A DNA stretch of 41,288 nucleotides from positions 1 to 41,288 of the forward strand of contig CAJUFA010000029.1 in NCBI GenBank assembly GCA_910585725.1, given 5' to 3'. This document shows, in pieces, positions 7,578-15,544 of this stretch; position 1 is the first letter of the stretch; the number at the start of each line of letters is the position of its first letter. The translations under genes were made by a program, and so were the position numbers. Below the pieces are notes generated by a model. That model searched no databases and was not told where the DNA came from. It was given only the letters and a program-made list of their open reading frames with translations. The DNA comes from an uncultured Dorea sp. (GTDB lineage: Bacteria; Bacillota; Clostridia; Lachnospirales; Lachnospiraceae).

Positions 7578-8354
7578 ATGAACGATATTTTCTGTAAAAG
7601 CTATTTTTCTGCAGCGGATCAATCAAGCTACCAGGCGGCGAACAGAAGCAGAAAAAACAGCTCTAACGATATGTTCAAGACTCAAATAATCGGTAATGCG
7701 GTTTATATTGAACAGACGTCTGTCGGAAAGGGACTCAGTTGGGACGATATAAAGAAAATACCGAGTAAGTATCCTTTAAAAGACGGTAACTCAATTTCAG
7801 TTTATCATAGCATAGGCAACAGCGTGTATAAATTTTTTCATGCCGCCGAATCTACGGAAGACAATCCTGTCTTGATCGCAAGAGGCGTGGATTTTCACGG
7901 AACATATTTTGAAGAAAAGATCAACGTGAAACAAATCAATCCATATAATACAAGCACCCTTGAATTGCAGGCGTTGTCACATATCATGCCGGGAGAATAT
8001 AAAGTGGCGAGTAATCCTTACGACTGTATGCAGGGACAGGAAAAGGATCTTCGGGAAAGATTCAATTTCGTTGCCGGGGCCCGGACTCTGATCAATGCAT
8101 GGAAAAGAATCGGCCATGCAGGGCAGGCGGCGCAATGGAAAGATGATCTTGATTTCCTGCGTGGTTATACAGAGAATACTGCCGAAGCAGGGGGCGCCGG
8201 GGATGAACACAAAGTAGACGAGGCTCTTTTTGAAGGTATTTCCGAGGGATATAAGAGGAATATGGAATTATTCTGCGATGCCGCAAGGGAGCGGCTGGCG
8301 GCCAGTATGGCGAAAAGATATTCGGAAGATCTTCTGAGTTTTTTTAAGAAATGA
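7578..8354 (+). CDS. Uncharacterised protein, 258 residues
   Basis: I recognise no domain. The protein has no signal peptide or membrane helix. The N-terminal 30 residues are rich in Ser, Asn and Arg, the middle (about 35-150) looks beta-rich, and the C-terminal 110 residues are helical and charged. There are only two cysteines. A strong AGGAGGT lies ahead of the ATG. It follows the 127-residue gene with 58 bases between and is closed by a hairpin at 8353. Both proteins contain an N-G-N/Y-rich linker, but I see no clear sequence repeat between them. Confidence 0.65.
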   Translation: MNDIFCKSYFSAADQSSYQAANRSRKNSSNDMFKTQIIGNAVYIEQTSVGKGLSWDDIKKIPSKYPLKDGNSISVYHSIGNSVYKFFHAAESTEDNPVLIARGVDFHGTYFEEKINVKQINPYNTSTLELQALSHIMPGEYKVASNPYDCMQGQEKDLRERFNFVAGARTLINAWKRIGHAGQAAQWKDDLDFLRGYTENTAEAGGAGDEHKVDEALFEGISEGYKRNMELFCDAARERLAASMAKRYSEDLLSFFKK

Positions 8355-8390
8355 AAAGAAAGGCAGAACCGCTTAGATACCTTTCTTTTC
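8353..8390. terminator. Hairpin between convergent genes
   Basis: GAAAAGAAAGG at 8353-8363 and CCTTTCTTTTC at 8380-8390 form a perfect 11-bp stem between the 258-residue gene and the convergent WYL regulator gene. The arms are purine- or pyrimidine-rich rather than followed by a clean U-run, so it may work in both directions with modest strength. Confidence 0.6.
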
Positions 8391-8400
8391 AATACTGAGG

Positions 8401-9354
8401 TTATTGAGGTTTACAATAATGTTTTTGTAATTCGTATATTTTTTGCCGTATCAGCTCTGCTAGTTCCGCCGGTTCCAATACAGTGGCGTTGTTGCCGAAC
8501 GGGAGGATATAATCGGCCGTCCATTCTAAAGCGGCGCGGTTTATTTTCATATCAATGATGCCGCCTCCTGTCGGTAATGTTTTTAATCCGTTTGCAAGTA
8601 AACATTCACTTTCACAGCGTTTAACGCCTACATCCGTCAGTTGAATTTTCAGGCGGTAATCATTCTGGACTTCTGTGTTTTCAAGATATTCCAGAATAGA
8701 CGCAGGGATAGGATATTTTCCTTTTGGATAGGAGATTTCTTCTAAGATTTCCTTGATACGGTCAACCCGGAATACTCTGATTTGTTTTGCCGCGGTACAA
8801 TAGGCGGGACAGTACCATAACCCGTTCATAGCATATAAGCCGATGGGTATAATTGTACGCGTACTTTCAGAATTTGCCGAGGAATACCGTATTGTTGCGG
8901 CATGATTTTTTATGGCGATAAGAAACATGGATTTAAGCAGCGGCGAATCACGATGCCTGTCCGGAATCCAAAATACAATTTTGTCTTGGAGCTGCGAGAT
9001 ACTGTTTTGTATATCTAATGGCAGACAATTCAGAAATTTTTTCAACACGGATATGGTTTCCTGTTCAAAAGGCAGGTCACGATAAAATTGCAGGGCCTGG
9101 CAGGCAAAGAAGATGGCTTTTGCTTCGTTTTCTGAAAAGGCAATAGGCGGCAAAATACGTTCTTTTAAGATATGATATCCACCCGCCGCTCCGACTTCAG
9201 AATAAAGAGGGAATCCGGCTTGTTCTAATTCTTGCAGATCCCGAAGTATAGTTCTTTTTGATACGGAAAATTCATCCGCTAATTCGCCGACTGTAAAATT
9301 CCTTTTTGCATTTATTGTTATCATCATTTCAATTAACCGTTCTGCTTTTGACAT
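8401..9354 (-). CDS. WYL-domain (YafY-like) transcriptional regulator
   Basis: The 317-residue protein begins with a DeoR-like HTH_11 domain (SKAERLIEMMITINAKRNFTV..., about 1-60, including VSKRTILRDLQELEQAG). A WYL domain follows, with the name-giving motif present as GLWYCPAYC, and then a WCX-type C-terminus. WYL domains bind small ligands or nucleic acids and often control stress genes. I start at the ATG at 9354, which has AGAGG 7 bases upstream; the TTG at 9360 is the in-frame alternative. It is transcribed away from a YciI-like gene across a perfect palindrome at 9373-9395, which is its likely operator and would also allow autoregulation. Confidence 0.85.
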   Translation of the reverse strand: MSKAERLIEMMITINAKRNFTVGELADEFSVSKRTILRDLQELEQAGFPLYSEVGAAGGYHILKERILPPIAFSENEAKAIFFACQALQFYRDLPFEQETISVLKKFLNCLPLDIQNSISQLQDKIVFWIPDRHRDSPLLKSMFLIAIKNHAATIRYSSANSESTRTIIPIGLYAMNGLWYCPAYCTAAKQIRVFRVDRIKEILEEISYPKGKYPIPASILEYLENTEVQNDYRLKIQLTDVGVKRCESECLLANGLKTLPTGGGIIDMKINRAALEWTADYILPFGNNATVLEPAELAELIRQKIYELQKHYCKPQ

Positions 9355-9371
9355 TTTCAAACCTCTTTCTA

Positions 9372-9396
9372 AATGGTGACATCTTTTGTCACCATT
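9372..9396. promoter_or_regulatory. Palindromic operator between the WYL regulator and yciI-like genes
   Basis: ATGGTGAC, seven bases (ATCTTTT), then GTCACCAT is a perfect 8-bp inverted repeat, 9 bp counting the flanking A and T. TTGTCA at 9386-9391 inside it, with TATTTA 16 bases later, would make a rightward promoter for the YciI-like gene overlapped by the operator. Confidence 0.7.
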
Positions 9397-9477
9397 CTAT
9401 GATAAACTATTTATGTTTCAAATGCAATACGGCGCTTTGCTTCCGGAAAAATCATAAAATGTAGAGGAGAATATCGA

Positions 9478-9777
9478 ATGGAAAAAATAATGTATATGAT
9501 GATGATTGAAAAAAGCAAGACTTATAACAGAATGACAAAACAGGTCGTTATGGATCATGTCGAGAATATAAGAAAGCTGGATGACGAGGGGAAGCTGGAA
9601 ATCTGCGGTGTCTTTAAAGGGTATCCGGGAATGGCAGGTATGTATATCCTGAAAACAGAAAGCCGTGAAGAAGCAGAGGAGATTTGTAAGACAGAGCCGT
9701 TGGTTATGGGGGGATATGCAACCTATAAATTAGTCGGTTTACAGATTGCAAATCGGGAGAATAATTATTTGCTGTAA
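9478..9777 (+). CDS. YciI-like protein
   Basis: The 99-residue protein has the ferredoxin-like alpha/beta pattern of the YciI/YCII family: an N-terminal beta strand (MYMMMIEKS), VMDHVENIRKLDDEGKLEICGVF with the conserved His/Asp pair, and a late SREEAEEI...EPLVMGGYATYKLV segment. The family includes small enzymes of dehalogenase or dechlorinase type and many proteins of unknown role. The ATG follows a GTAGAGGAGAATATCGA stretch. It is expressed from a promoter covered by the palindrome, so the divergent WYL regulator most likely represses it until a ligand appears. Confidence 0.75.
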   Translation: MEKIMYMMMIEKSKTYNRMTKQVVMDHVENIRKLDDEGKLEICGVFKGYPGMAGMYILKTESREEAEEICKTEPLVMGGYATYKLVGLQIANRENNYLL

Positions 9778-9839
9778 TTGTTGTAAAGGATAACACGAGA
9801 GCCGGGGCGGCATAAGGAATTATATATCAGGAGAACGCT

Positions 9840-10535
9840 TTATATCAAAACTGCGAATACAGAAGCGCCCAGGACGGTCATAAGGCCGGCTACGGCTATG
9901 GCGAGGCTGCTCATGGCGCCTTCGATTTCGCCCATCTCCATCGCTTTTGCCGTGCCGATTGCATGAGAAGCAGTTCCGATTGCGAGTCCTTTTGCAACAG
10001 GATCACAGATACGGAATATTTTACAGATAAATTCTGCGGTTACATTGCCAAAGATCCCCGTGATAATAATGACGGCGACGGTTATCGTCTGGATACCGCC
10101 AAGTTCCTCGGAGACGCCCATTCCGATCGCGGTGGTGATGGACTTGGGCAGCAGCGTCACATATTGTTCATGGTTCAGAGAAAATAATTTTGCCAGCAGG
10201 AAGACGCTTGCAAGGCTTGCAAGCACTCCGGCGGTAATCCCTCCGGCTACGGCTTTCAGATTCTTCTTAAGAAGCTCCATCTGCTGGTAGAGAGGGACTG
10301 CCAGGCATACGGTGGCAGGGGTCAGCAGATAGCTTATATATTTGGCGCTTTCGTGGTAGCGGCTGTATTCTATTTTCATGAACGTCAGCGTAAGCATAAC
10401 TGCCGCGGTCGCGATCAGCAGGGGATTGAAGAGCGCCAGCTTGAATCTTCTCTTTAATAATGCGCCGGCTTCATATGCCGCGAGGCTTAACACGGCGCCG
10501 AAAAATACAGAATCAATCAGAAATTCTTTCATCAT
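9840..10535 (-). CDS. lrgB: LrgB/CidB-family membrane protein
   Basis: The 231-residue protein is very hydrophobic, with about six or seven membrane segments, and carries conserved LrgB stretches such as LLPKSITTAIGMGVSEELGG and GTASHAIGTAKAMEMGE. LrgAB/CidAB proteins affect murein hydrolase activity and lysis and, in some Gram-positive bacteria and plants, move pyruvate or glycolate. The start is MMKEFLIDS at 10535, with GGAG about 9 bases before it. It overlaps the end of lrgA by 23 bases, as expected for a two-gene operon. Confidence 0.88.
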   Translation of the reverse strand: MMKEFLIDSVFFGAVLSLAAYEAGALLKRRFKLALFNPLLIATAAVMLTLTFMKIEYSRYHESAKYISYLLTPATVCLAVPLYQQMELLKKNLKAVAGGITAGVLASLASVFLLAKLFSLNHEQYVTLLPKSITTAIGMGVSEELGGIQTITVAVIIITGIFGNVTAEFICKIFRICDPVAKGLAIGTASHAIGTAKAMEMGEIEGAMSSLAIAVAGLMTVLGASVFAVLI

Positions 10536-10905
10536 TGTCTTTATCTCCATCTCCATTTTTCTTATCTTTCTGAATCATTTTCTGTGTAACCTGTCCTGTT
10601 ACCGCCATCACAATGACAGTAGAAATAAGGGTGATCACAATAAAAGGAATCCAGACGGGCCTTAAGAAGGGCCATGAGTCAAGAAGTCCTACTGCGGCAG
10701 GTATGAACATGACCGGCATGATCTCGATCAGAAATCCGGCGGTCTCTTTGACCTGATTTAGTTTGATGATCCCTGTACATAATGCCGAAAGCATGAGAAC
10801 CAGACCATAGACGCTGGCAGGAATCGGAAGAGGTATTATCACATGCAGCAGTTCGCCCAGGAATGAGACGAACAGGATAATGCAGAATTGTCTTAAGTAT
10901 AACAT
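10513..10905 (-). CDS. lrgA: LrgA/CidA-family holin-like protein
   Basis: The 130-residue protein has four predicted membrane helices and the family motif GELLHVIIPLPIPASVYGLV followed by EIMPVMFIPAAVGL. A charged tail (KKNGDGDKDNDE) ends it. LrgA works with LrgB at the membrane. The start MLYLRQFC at 10905 has GGAGATG upstream; the longer in-frame start has no ribosome site. The gene has a very good minus-strand promoter and lies divergent to an OmpR-type regulator gene, about 180 bases away. Confidence 0.87.
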   Translation of the reverse strand: MLYLRQFCIILFVSFLGELLHVIIPLPIPASVYGLVLMLSALCTGIIKLNQVKETAGFLIEIMPVMFIPAAVGLLDSWPFLRPVWIPFIVITLISTVIVMAVTGQVTQKMIQKDKKNGDGDKDNDERISD

Positions 10906-10950
10906 AATTATTTCATCTCCTGACTGGTACACAATTCGTAGTACGTGTAA

Positions 10951-10979
10951 ATCATAGAATACAAATATTATGATGTCAA
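10951..10979 (-). promoter_or_regulatory. Sigma-A promoter of lrgAB
   Basis: On the minus strand TTGACA (10979-10974), a 17-base spacer and TATGAT (10956-10951) sit about 45 bases before the lrgA start codon. This is close to consensus at optimal spacing. Confidence 0.8.
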
Positions 10980-11008
10980 GAAAAAGTAAAATGAAGTTAT
11001 TTTTTTCA

Positions 11009-11037
11009 TTGTCTTTTATATATAGAATTGTTATACT
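11009..11037 (+). promoter_or_regulatory. Sigma-A promoter of the second regulator/kinase pair
   Basis: TTGTCT at 11009-11014, 17 bases, then TATACT at 11032-11037, about 46 bases ahead of the response regulator start. It is divergent to the lrgAB promoter with 29 bases between the two -35 boxes. Confidence 0.7.
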
Positions 11038-11083
11038 TACGGTATATCAGAGAGAGCGTAAGATTTGAAGAAGGAATTGAGGA

Positions 11084-11758
11084 ATGGATAAGTATAAGTT
11101 ATTGATTGTAGAAGATGATACTGATCTGAGAGAAGGTTTATCCTTCTCTTTTTCAGGCGACGGATATGAGGTGACAGAGACGGGGACGAAGAGAGACGGA
11201 TTAAGGGAGATTGGAAAAGGCTGCTATGATATCGTTATTTTGGACTGTAACCTGCCGGACGGAACCGGCTTTGAACTTTGCAGAGAGGCGCGTGCCTGCA
11301 GCGATATTCCGATACTTATGCTGACCGCCCGTGATACAGAGATGGACGAGATCAAGGCTCTGGAATTAGGGGTAAATGATTATGTATCAAAACCATTTTC
11401 CCTGGGGGTGTTAAAGGCGAGGATAAAAAGAATCCTCAAGGAAAGGCAGGGAGCTGAAAAGATCACGTCCGGCGTCTTATCTATAGACCCGGGTATGTGT
11501 AAAGTATATAAGCGAGGAGAAGAGATTCAGCTCAGCAGACTGGAGTATCGTCTGCTTCTGTATTTGGTTGAAAATAAGAACCACATTCTTTCAAAAGAAC
11601 AGATCTTAGAGAAGATATGGGACAGTGACGGGAAATATGTGGATAACAATACGGTATCAGTCAATATCAGCAGACTCCGTACCAGGATAGAGGACGATGC
11701 GTCCAAGCCCATATGGATCAGAACCGTACATGGAATCGGATATATCTGGAAAGAATAG
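11084..11758 (+). CDS. OmpR-family response regulator
   Basis: The 224-residue protein has a receiver domain with IVEDD acidic pocket, D54 in VILDCNLPDG, the T/S switch in MLTARD and lysine in YVSKPFSL. A winged-helix effector domain follows, ending VHGIGYIWKE. It resembles regulators of the BceR/GraR group that control FtsX-type peptide transporters. A kinase follows 27 bases later, making a pair. A second regulator/kinase pair and two transporter pairs lie downstream on the same strand. Its divergent neighbour lrgAB could also be a target, but that is inference. Confidence 0.9.
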   Translation: MDKYKLLIVEDDTDLREGLSFSFSGDGYEVTETGTKRDGLREIGKGCYDIVILDCNLPDGTGFELCREARACSDIPILMLTARDTEMDEIKALELGVNDYVSKPFSLGVLKARIKRILKERQGAEKITSGVLSIDPGMCKVYKRGEEIQLSRLEYRLLLYLVENKNHILSKEQILEKIWDSDGKYVDNNTVSVNISRLRTRIEDDASKPIWIRTVHGIGYIWKE

Positions 11759-11785
11759 GAAAAGAATAGCATAAGGATTCAAATC

Positions 11786-12691
11786 ATGTGGAGTATAATA
11801 ATTTTAGCGGCGCTTTTGTGTCTGTCGGCTGGTTATGGTATTTATCAAAAGAGAAGGATTTACCGTGTGATCGATCGTCTGCTGGACAATGTATTAAGCC
11901 GGGAGGCGGTCGTATATTCTGATGTGGAGGAAGGGGAATACTCTGCCCTTATCAGTAAGATCAGGCAGATACAGGAGGTACTTGGAAGCCATGTTCAGAG
12001 CGCCGAGAAGGAAAAAGAGCAGGTGAAAAGTCTGGTGTCCAATATGTCTCATCAGCTGAAGACGCCTATTGCAAATATTTCGCTTTATGCGGAGATCTTG
12101 GGAAAAGAGGAGATTGAACCAAAGCGAAGGGCGGAATTCGCCGATAAGGTGCGGACACAGGCGGAGAAACTGAACTGGATCGTGGAATCTCTGTCTAAGA
12201 TGGTGAAACTGGAACAGAATATCGACGGATTTGAAGTTGAAGATACGAAGATCAGGCAGACTATTTTAGATGCGGTCGATATGATTTATGACAAACTGGA
12301 GAAAAAGGATATCCGCCTTACCATGGAGCCGTTTGAGGATATGCAGTTATATCACAACCGAAGGTGGACGGCAGAAGTGTTTGTTAACCTGTTGGAAAAT
12401 GCCGTCAAATATACAGAAAAAGACGGTTCGATATCCATTCGCGTCCGCCCCTGTGAATTATATACGGAGATTCAGATTGCAGATAACGGAAGGGGAATCC
12501 GCCGGGAAGAACTGACAGATATCTTCAGACGATTTTACAGAAGTCCGGAGGTGGAGAATGTGGAAGGTTCCGGCATCGGTCTGTATCTGTCCAATCTGAT
12601 CCTGGAAAAGGAAAAAGGATATATCACGGCTGCTTCTGAGTACGGAGAAGGCAGTTGTTTCTCTGTGTTCTTACGAAACAAGCAAGAATAA
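11786..12691 (+). CDS. Sensor histidine kinase with a single N-terminal membrane segment
   Basis: The 301-residue kinase has one membrane helix (about 3-20, IIILAALLCLSAGYGIY) and no external sensor domain. H89 lies in SNMSHQLKTP, and the ATPase domain has N-box FVNLLENAVKYT, G1 IADNGRGI and G2 GSGIGLYLS. Kinases of this minimal form usually receive their signal from a partner transporter or membrane protein. A lantibiotic-type FtsX transporter is the obvious candidate here. It pairs by position with the regulator 27 bases upstream. The ribosome site is AAGGATT, moderate. Confidence 0.88.
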   Translation: MWSIIILAALLCLSAGYGIYQKRRIYRVIDRLLDNVLSREAVVYSDVEEGEYSALISKIRQIQEVLGSHVQSAEKEKEQVKSLVSNMSHQLKTPIANISLYAEILGKEEIEPKRRAEFADKVRTQAEKLNWIVESLSKMVKLEQNIDGFEVEDTKIRQTILDAVDMIYDKLEKKDIRLTMEPFEDMQLYHNRRWTAEVFVNLLENAVKYTEKDGSISIRVRPCELYTEIQIADNGRGIRREELTDIFRRFYRSPEVENVEGSGIGLYLSNLILEKEKGYITAASEYGEGSCFSVFLRNKQE

Positions 12692-12695
12692 TTAG

Positions 12696-12738
12696 GAACT
12701 ATGTACGTTCGCAATTATTGCGCAATACATAAGAGTTC
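12696..12738. other. Imperfect dyad between two two-component pairs
   Basis: A 43-base region has GAACT...ATGTA...GCAAT on one side and ATTGC...TACAT...AGTTC on the other, centred near 12716, with small bulges. It lacks a following U-run. It could be an operator, or a hairpin separating the first regulator/kinase pair from the second. Confidence 0.5.
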
Positions 12739-12771
12739 TGATTAAGATTGATTTTAGGGGGAGGGTGGAAA

Positions 12772-13443
12772 ATGACGGAAATATATTATATTGAAGATGA
12801 TGAAGATATCGCAATGACGGTAAAGGAATATCTGAGCCGGAAAGGGTATGCAGTTTATATATTCAAGACGTTGGAAAACGGAAAGAAAGCGTTGGAGCGC
12901 CATATCCCGAACATTGCGCTGATCGACTGGAATATGCCGGACGGCGAAGGGAAGAATCTTTGCAGATGGATACGCTCAAAATGGAAGGAATTGCCGGTTA
13001 TTTTTCTGACTGTCCGGAACGATAGCCATGATATTATTTCCGGCTTTGAATATGGAGCGGATGACTATGTGACAAAACCTTTTGAATTAGAGGTTCTGTG
13101 TTCCCGTATCCGCGCACTGCTGCGCAGGGCAGGAAATGTGCAGAACCAGTATCTTTCCTGCGGTTCTATCTCAATTGATAAAAACAAAGCGGCGGTATTT
13201 TGCGGTGAAGAAGAAATAACGGTCAGTCAGACAGAATACCGGCTTTTGGAGCTTTTGATAGAAAATAAGGGGAAGACCGTCGCAAGAGAGCGGCTGCTTA
13301 CTCAAATCTGGGACAATAATGGAAATTATGTCAATGATAATACGCTGACCGTGACGATGAAAAGGCTTAGAGAAAAACTCCGTCATCCGTCCTGCTTAAA
13401 AACAATACGGAGCTTTGGCTATCGTATGGAGGATGAGATATGA
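12772..13443 (+). CDS. OmpR-family response regulator
   Basis: The 223-residue protein starts MTEIYYIEDDEDIA. D52 lies in LIDWNMPDGEG, with the switch motif FLTVRND and lysine VTKPFEL. A winged-helix domain ends IRSFGYRMEDE. The tryptophan in the LIDWNMPDG phospho-acceptor loop is typical of clostridial regulators next to peptide-transporter genes. The ATG at 12772 has GGGGGAGGG upstream; the longer frame from 12748 includes that ribosome site as codons and is rejected. The stop overlaps the kinase start by 4 bases. Confidence 0.9.
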   Translation: MTEIYYIEDDEDIAMTVKEYLSRKGYAVYIFKTLENGKKALERHIPNIALIDWNMPDGEGKNLCRWIRSKWKELPVIFLTVRNDSHDIISGFEYGADDYVTKPFELEVLCSRIRALLRRAGNVQNQYLSCGSISIDKNKAAVFCGEEEITVSQTEYRLLELLIENKGKTVARERLLTQIWDNNGNYVNDNTLTVTMKRLREKLRHPSCLKTIRSFGYRMEDEI

Positions 13444-14666
13444 GCAGAAAATCAAATATGAAAATGACGGTTCTGTTTGTACTGTCGGCCAGTCTGATTG
13501 CAGCGGCGGTAACCGCATACCTTCTTACCTTATATTACCGCCGCGTATGTTTTCATATACTGGGAGGATTTTGCGAAGGTATTATTAATCAAAATCCAGA
13601 TTCCGGAAAGGTTGTCCTGGAGTTATTGAAAACACAGAATTTCCGTATGACAGGCGAAAATATATTATCCAACTTCGGTTATGAACCGTCAAATATAGGA
13701 ATTACGGGCGCGGCAGTTCTTTGGATTGCTTTTTCAGGTTTTGGAGCAGGCAGCATACTGTTCCTTTTCTCTTTCTGGTATTTGCACAAGAGGTTCTCCG
13801 ACCGTATTCAGGCGCTTACGGATTATTTGGGAAAAATAAATACAGGCGGTCATGGGTTGGTCCTTGACTCCTGCGAAGACGAATTCTCCAGACTGCAGGA
13901 TGAAATATATAAAACGGTGACGGCCCTTTACCAGACAAGGGCCGCGGCAATAACGGCGCGGAATAATTTTGCAGAAAACCTGTCCAATATCGCGCATCAG
14001 CTTAAGACGCCCATTACGTCGATTTCTTTAACTGTCCAGATGGCGAAAGAACGTCTGAGAGACGCCCGCACCGTGAAAACGCCGCAAGGGTATAATTCTA
14101 AGGCGTGTAATATGCACGCCGATATTAGGAATATAGAACGGCAGATAAGCAGGCTTGCGCATTTAGAAGAAGCGTTGTTGATATTGTCCCGCATTGATGC
14201 CGGGACACTTACGTTGGAAAGGAAACCGACAGATGTTTTTACCGTCCTTTCTCTGGCGGCGGATAATTTATATGAGTTATTCGCAAAGAAGAGAGTTCTG
14301 ATCGATGTTCCGGAAATGGGGGAGACAGATATCTTTGCAGACTTGGACTGGACGATGGAAGCGCTCATGAATTTGATGAAAAACTGTATGGAAGCGGCAG
14401 AAGCAGACACTACAGTTCATTGTTCCTATGAAAAAAATCCGCTCTATGTGCAGATACGGATATGGGACGAGGGGGAAGGATTCTCAAAAGAGGATCTGCC
14501 CCATTTGTTTGAACGATTCTACCGTGGGAAAAAAGCAAAATATACTGGAATCGGAATAGGTCTTTCACTCTCAAAGGCAATCATAGAAATGCAGAACGGA
14601 ATCATCCGCGCGTTCAATCTTCCGGATGGCGGAGCTTGTTTTGAGATTCGTTTTTATACTTCATGA
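13440..14666 (+). CDS. Sensor histidine kinase with two membrane segments
   Basis: The 408-residue kinase has helices near 11-33 and 89-116, enclosing a small external region of about 55 residues, then a HAMP-like linker. H186 lies in SNIAHQLKTP. The HisKA region holds a long insertion (KTPQGYNSKACNMHAD). The ATPase domain shows N-box ALMNLMKNCMEAA, G1 WDEGEGFS and G2 GIGIGLSLS. It overlaps the preceding regulator gene (ATGA), so this is a firm pair. The transporter pair that starts 150 bases downstream is the natural target. Confidence 0.88.
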   Translation: MSRKSNMKMTVLFVLSASLIAAAVTAYLLTLYYRRVCFHILGGFCEGIINQNPDSGKVVLELLKTQNFRMTGENILSNFGYEPSNIGITGAAVLWIAFSGFGAGSILFLFSFWYLHKRFSDRIQALTDYLGKINTGGHGLVLDSCEDEFSRLQDEIYKTVTALYQTRAAAITARNNFAENLSNIAHQLKTPITSISLTVQMAKERLRDARTVKTPQGYNSKACNMHADIRNIERQISRLAHLEEALLILSRIDAGTLTLERKPTDVFTVLSLAADNLYELFAKKRVLIDVPEMGETDIFADLDWTMEALMNLMKNCMEAAEADTTVHCSYEKNPLYVQIRIWDEGEGFSKEDLPHLFERFYRGKKAKYTGIGIGLSLSKAIIEMQNGIIRAFNLPDGGACFEIRFYTS

Positions 14667-14705
14667 AAATTATGGCCGGCAAATATGTAGTAAGAGCCCC
14701 GGGCA

Positions 14706-14737
14706 GTCACTGAGATGTCACTTTCATTTGTTATAAT
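14706..14737 (+). promoter_or_regulatory. Regulated promoter of the first FtsX transporter pair
   Basis: GTCACT occurs at 14706-14711 and again at 14717-14722, 11 bases apart. A perfect TATAAT follows at 14732-14737, and no sigma-A -35 is visible. Direct repeats at one helical turn just upstream of the -10 are the usual layout for activation by an OmpR-type regulator. Confidence 0.65.
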
Positions 14738-14752
14738 ACTTGATTATAGAAA

Positions 14753-14792
14753 GCTTTGATGAATTTCCTGCTTTATATCAAAGTGCAGGGAA
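14753..14792 (+). other. Two interleaved, mutually exclusive hairpins in the leader
   Basis: GCTTTGAT (14753-14760) can pair with ATCAAAGT (14777-14784), and TTTCCTGC (14764-14771) with GCAGGGAA (14785-14792), each with a single wobble. The arms are interleaved, so the hairpins compete. The second ends 8 bases before the AGGAGG ribosome site of the ABC ATPase. Confidence 0.45.
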
Positions 14793-14816
14793 TAACAAAC
14801 AGGAGGATTTGACAAT

Positions 14817-15539
14817 ATGGAAATACTGAGATGTAACAATATCGAAAAAGTATTCGGAAAAGGTGAGAACCAGGTTACTGCATTAAACGGAATTGATCTA
14901 TCCGTTGAAACAGGGGAATTTGCTGCAATCATCGGGGCGTCCGGCTCTGGAAAATCAACGCTCCTGCATATTCTGGGCAGCGTGGACAAGCCTACCCGCG
15001 GTACTGTAACAGTGGACGGCGTTGACATCGGCAAATTGAACGCTGCGGATTCTGCAATTTTCAGAAGAAGGAAGGTTGGCTTAGTCTATCAATTCTATAA
15101 CCTGATTCCCACTCTTACAGTGGAAAAAAATATCCTTATGCCTATGCTTCTCGATAAGAGAAAGCCGGATGAAGATTATTTTAAAATGATCGTAAAGACA
15201 TTAGGAATAGCAGATAAACTGGAAAGCCTGCCAAGCCAGTTGTCCGGTGGGCAGCAGCAGCGGGTCGCGATCGCAAGATCGTTGATTTACCGCCCCGCCA
15301 TTCTGCTTGCCGACGAACCGACAGGCAATCTTGACCAGAAAAATTCAAAGGAAATTATTGATCTTTTAAAGCTGTCGAACCGAAATTTAAATCAGACGAT
15401 AATTCTTATCACCCATGATGAAAAAATTGCGTTGGAAGCCGACCGGATCGTGACCATCGAAGACGGCAGAATAATCAAAGACGATTACTATAATTCTGCC
15501 GAAAGACATAAAGGCATTCCGGCGGAAAAGCGGAGGTGA
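14817..15539 (+). CDS. ABC transporter ATPase (BceA/LolD class)
   Basis: The 240-residue ATPase has Walker A GASGSGKST, Q-loop VYQFYNLIP, signature LSGGQQQR, Walker B ILLADEP with TGNLD, and switch His in LITHD. A 20-residue charged tail (NSAERHKGIPAEKRR) follows the fold. It powers the FtsX-type permease whose start lies 5 bases after its stop. AGGAGG precedes the ATG. Its own regulated promoter sits at 14706-14737. Membership of the peptide-antibiotic/lipoprotein subclass is clear; the substrate is not. Confidence 0.92.
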   Translation: MEILRCNNIEKVFGKGENQVTALNGIDLSVETGEFAAIIGASGSGKSTLLHILGSVDKPTRGTVTVDGVDIGKLNAADSAIFRRRKVGLVYQFYNLIPTLTVEKNILMPMLLDKRKPDEDYFKMIVKTLGIADKLESLPSQLSGGQQQRVAIARSLIYRPAILLADEPTGNLDQKNSKEIIDLLKLSNRNLNQTIILITHDEKIALEADRIVTIEDGRIIKDDYYNSAERHKGIPAEKRR

Positions 15540-15544
15540 TCAGA

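Noticed and set aside
14753..14792. H-type pseudoknot riboswitch
   Set aside because: The interleaved arms would need a strand to cross an 8-bp helix with no linker, so competing hairpins are more likely than a pseudoknot; no known riboswitch consensus was recognised.
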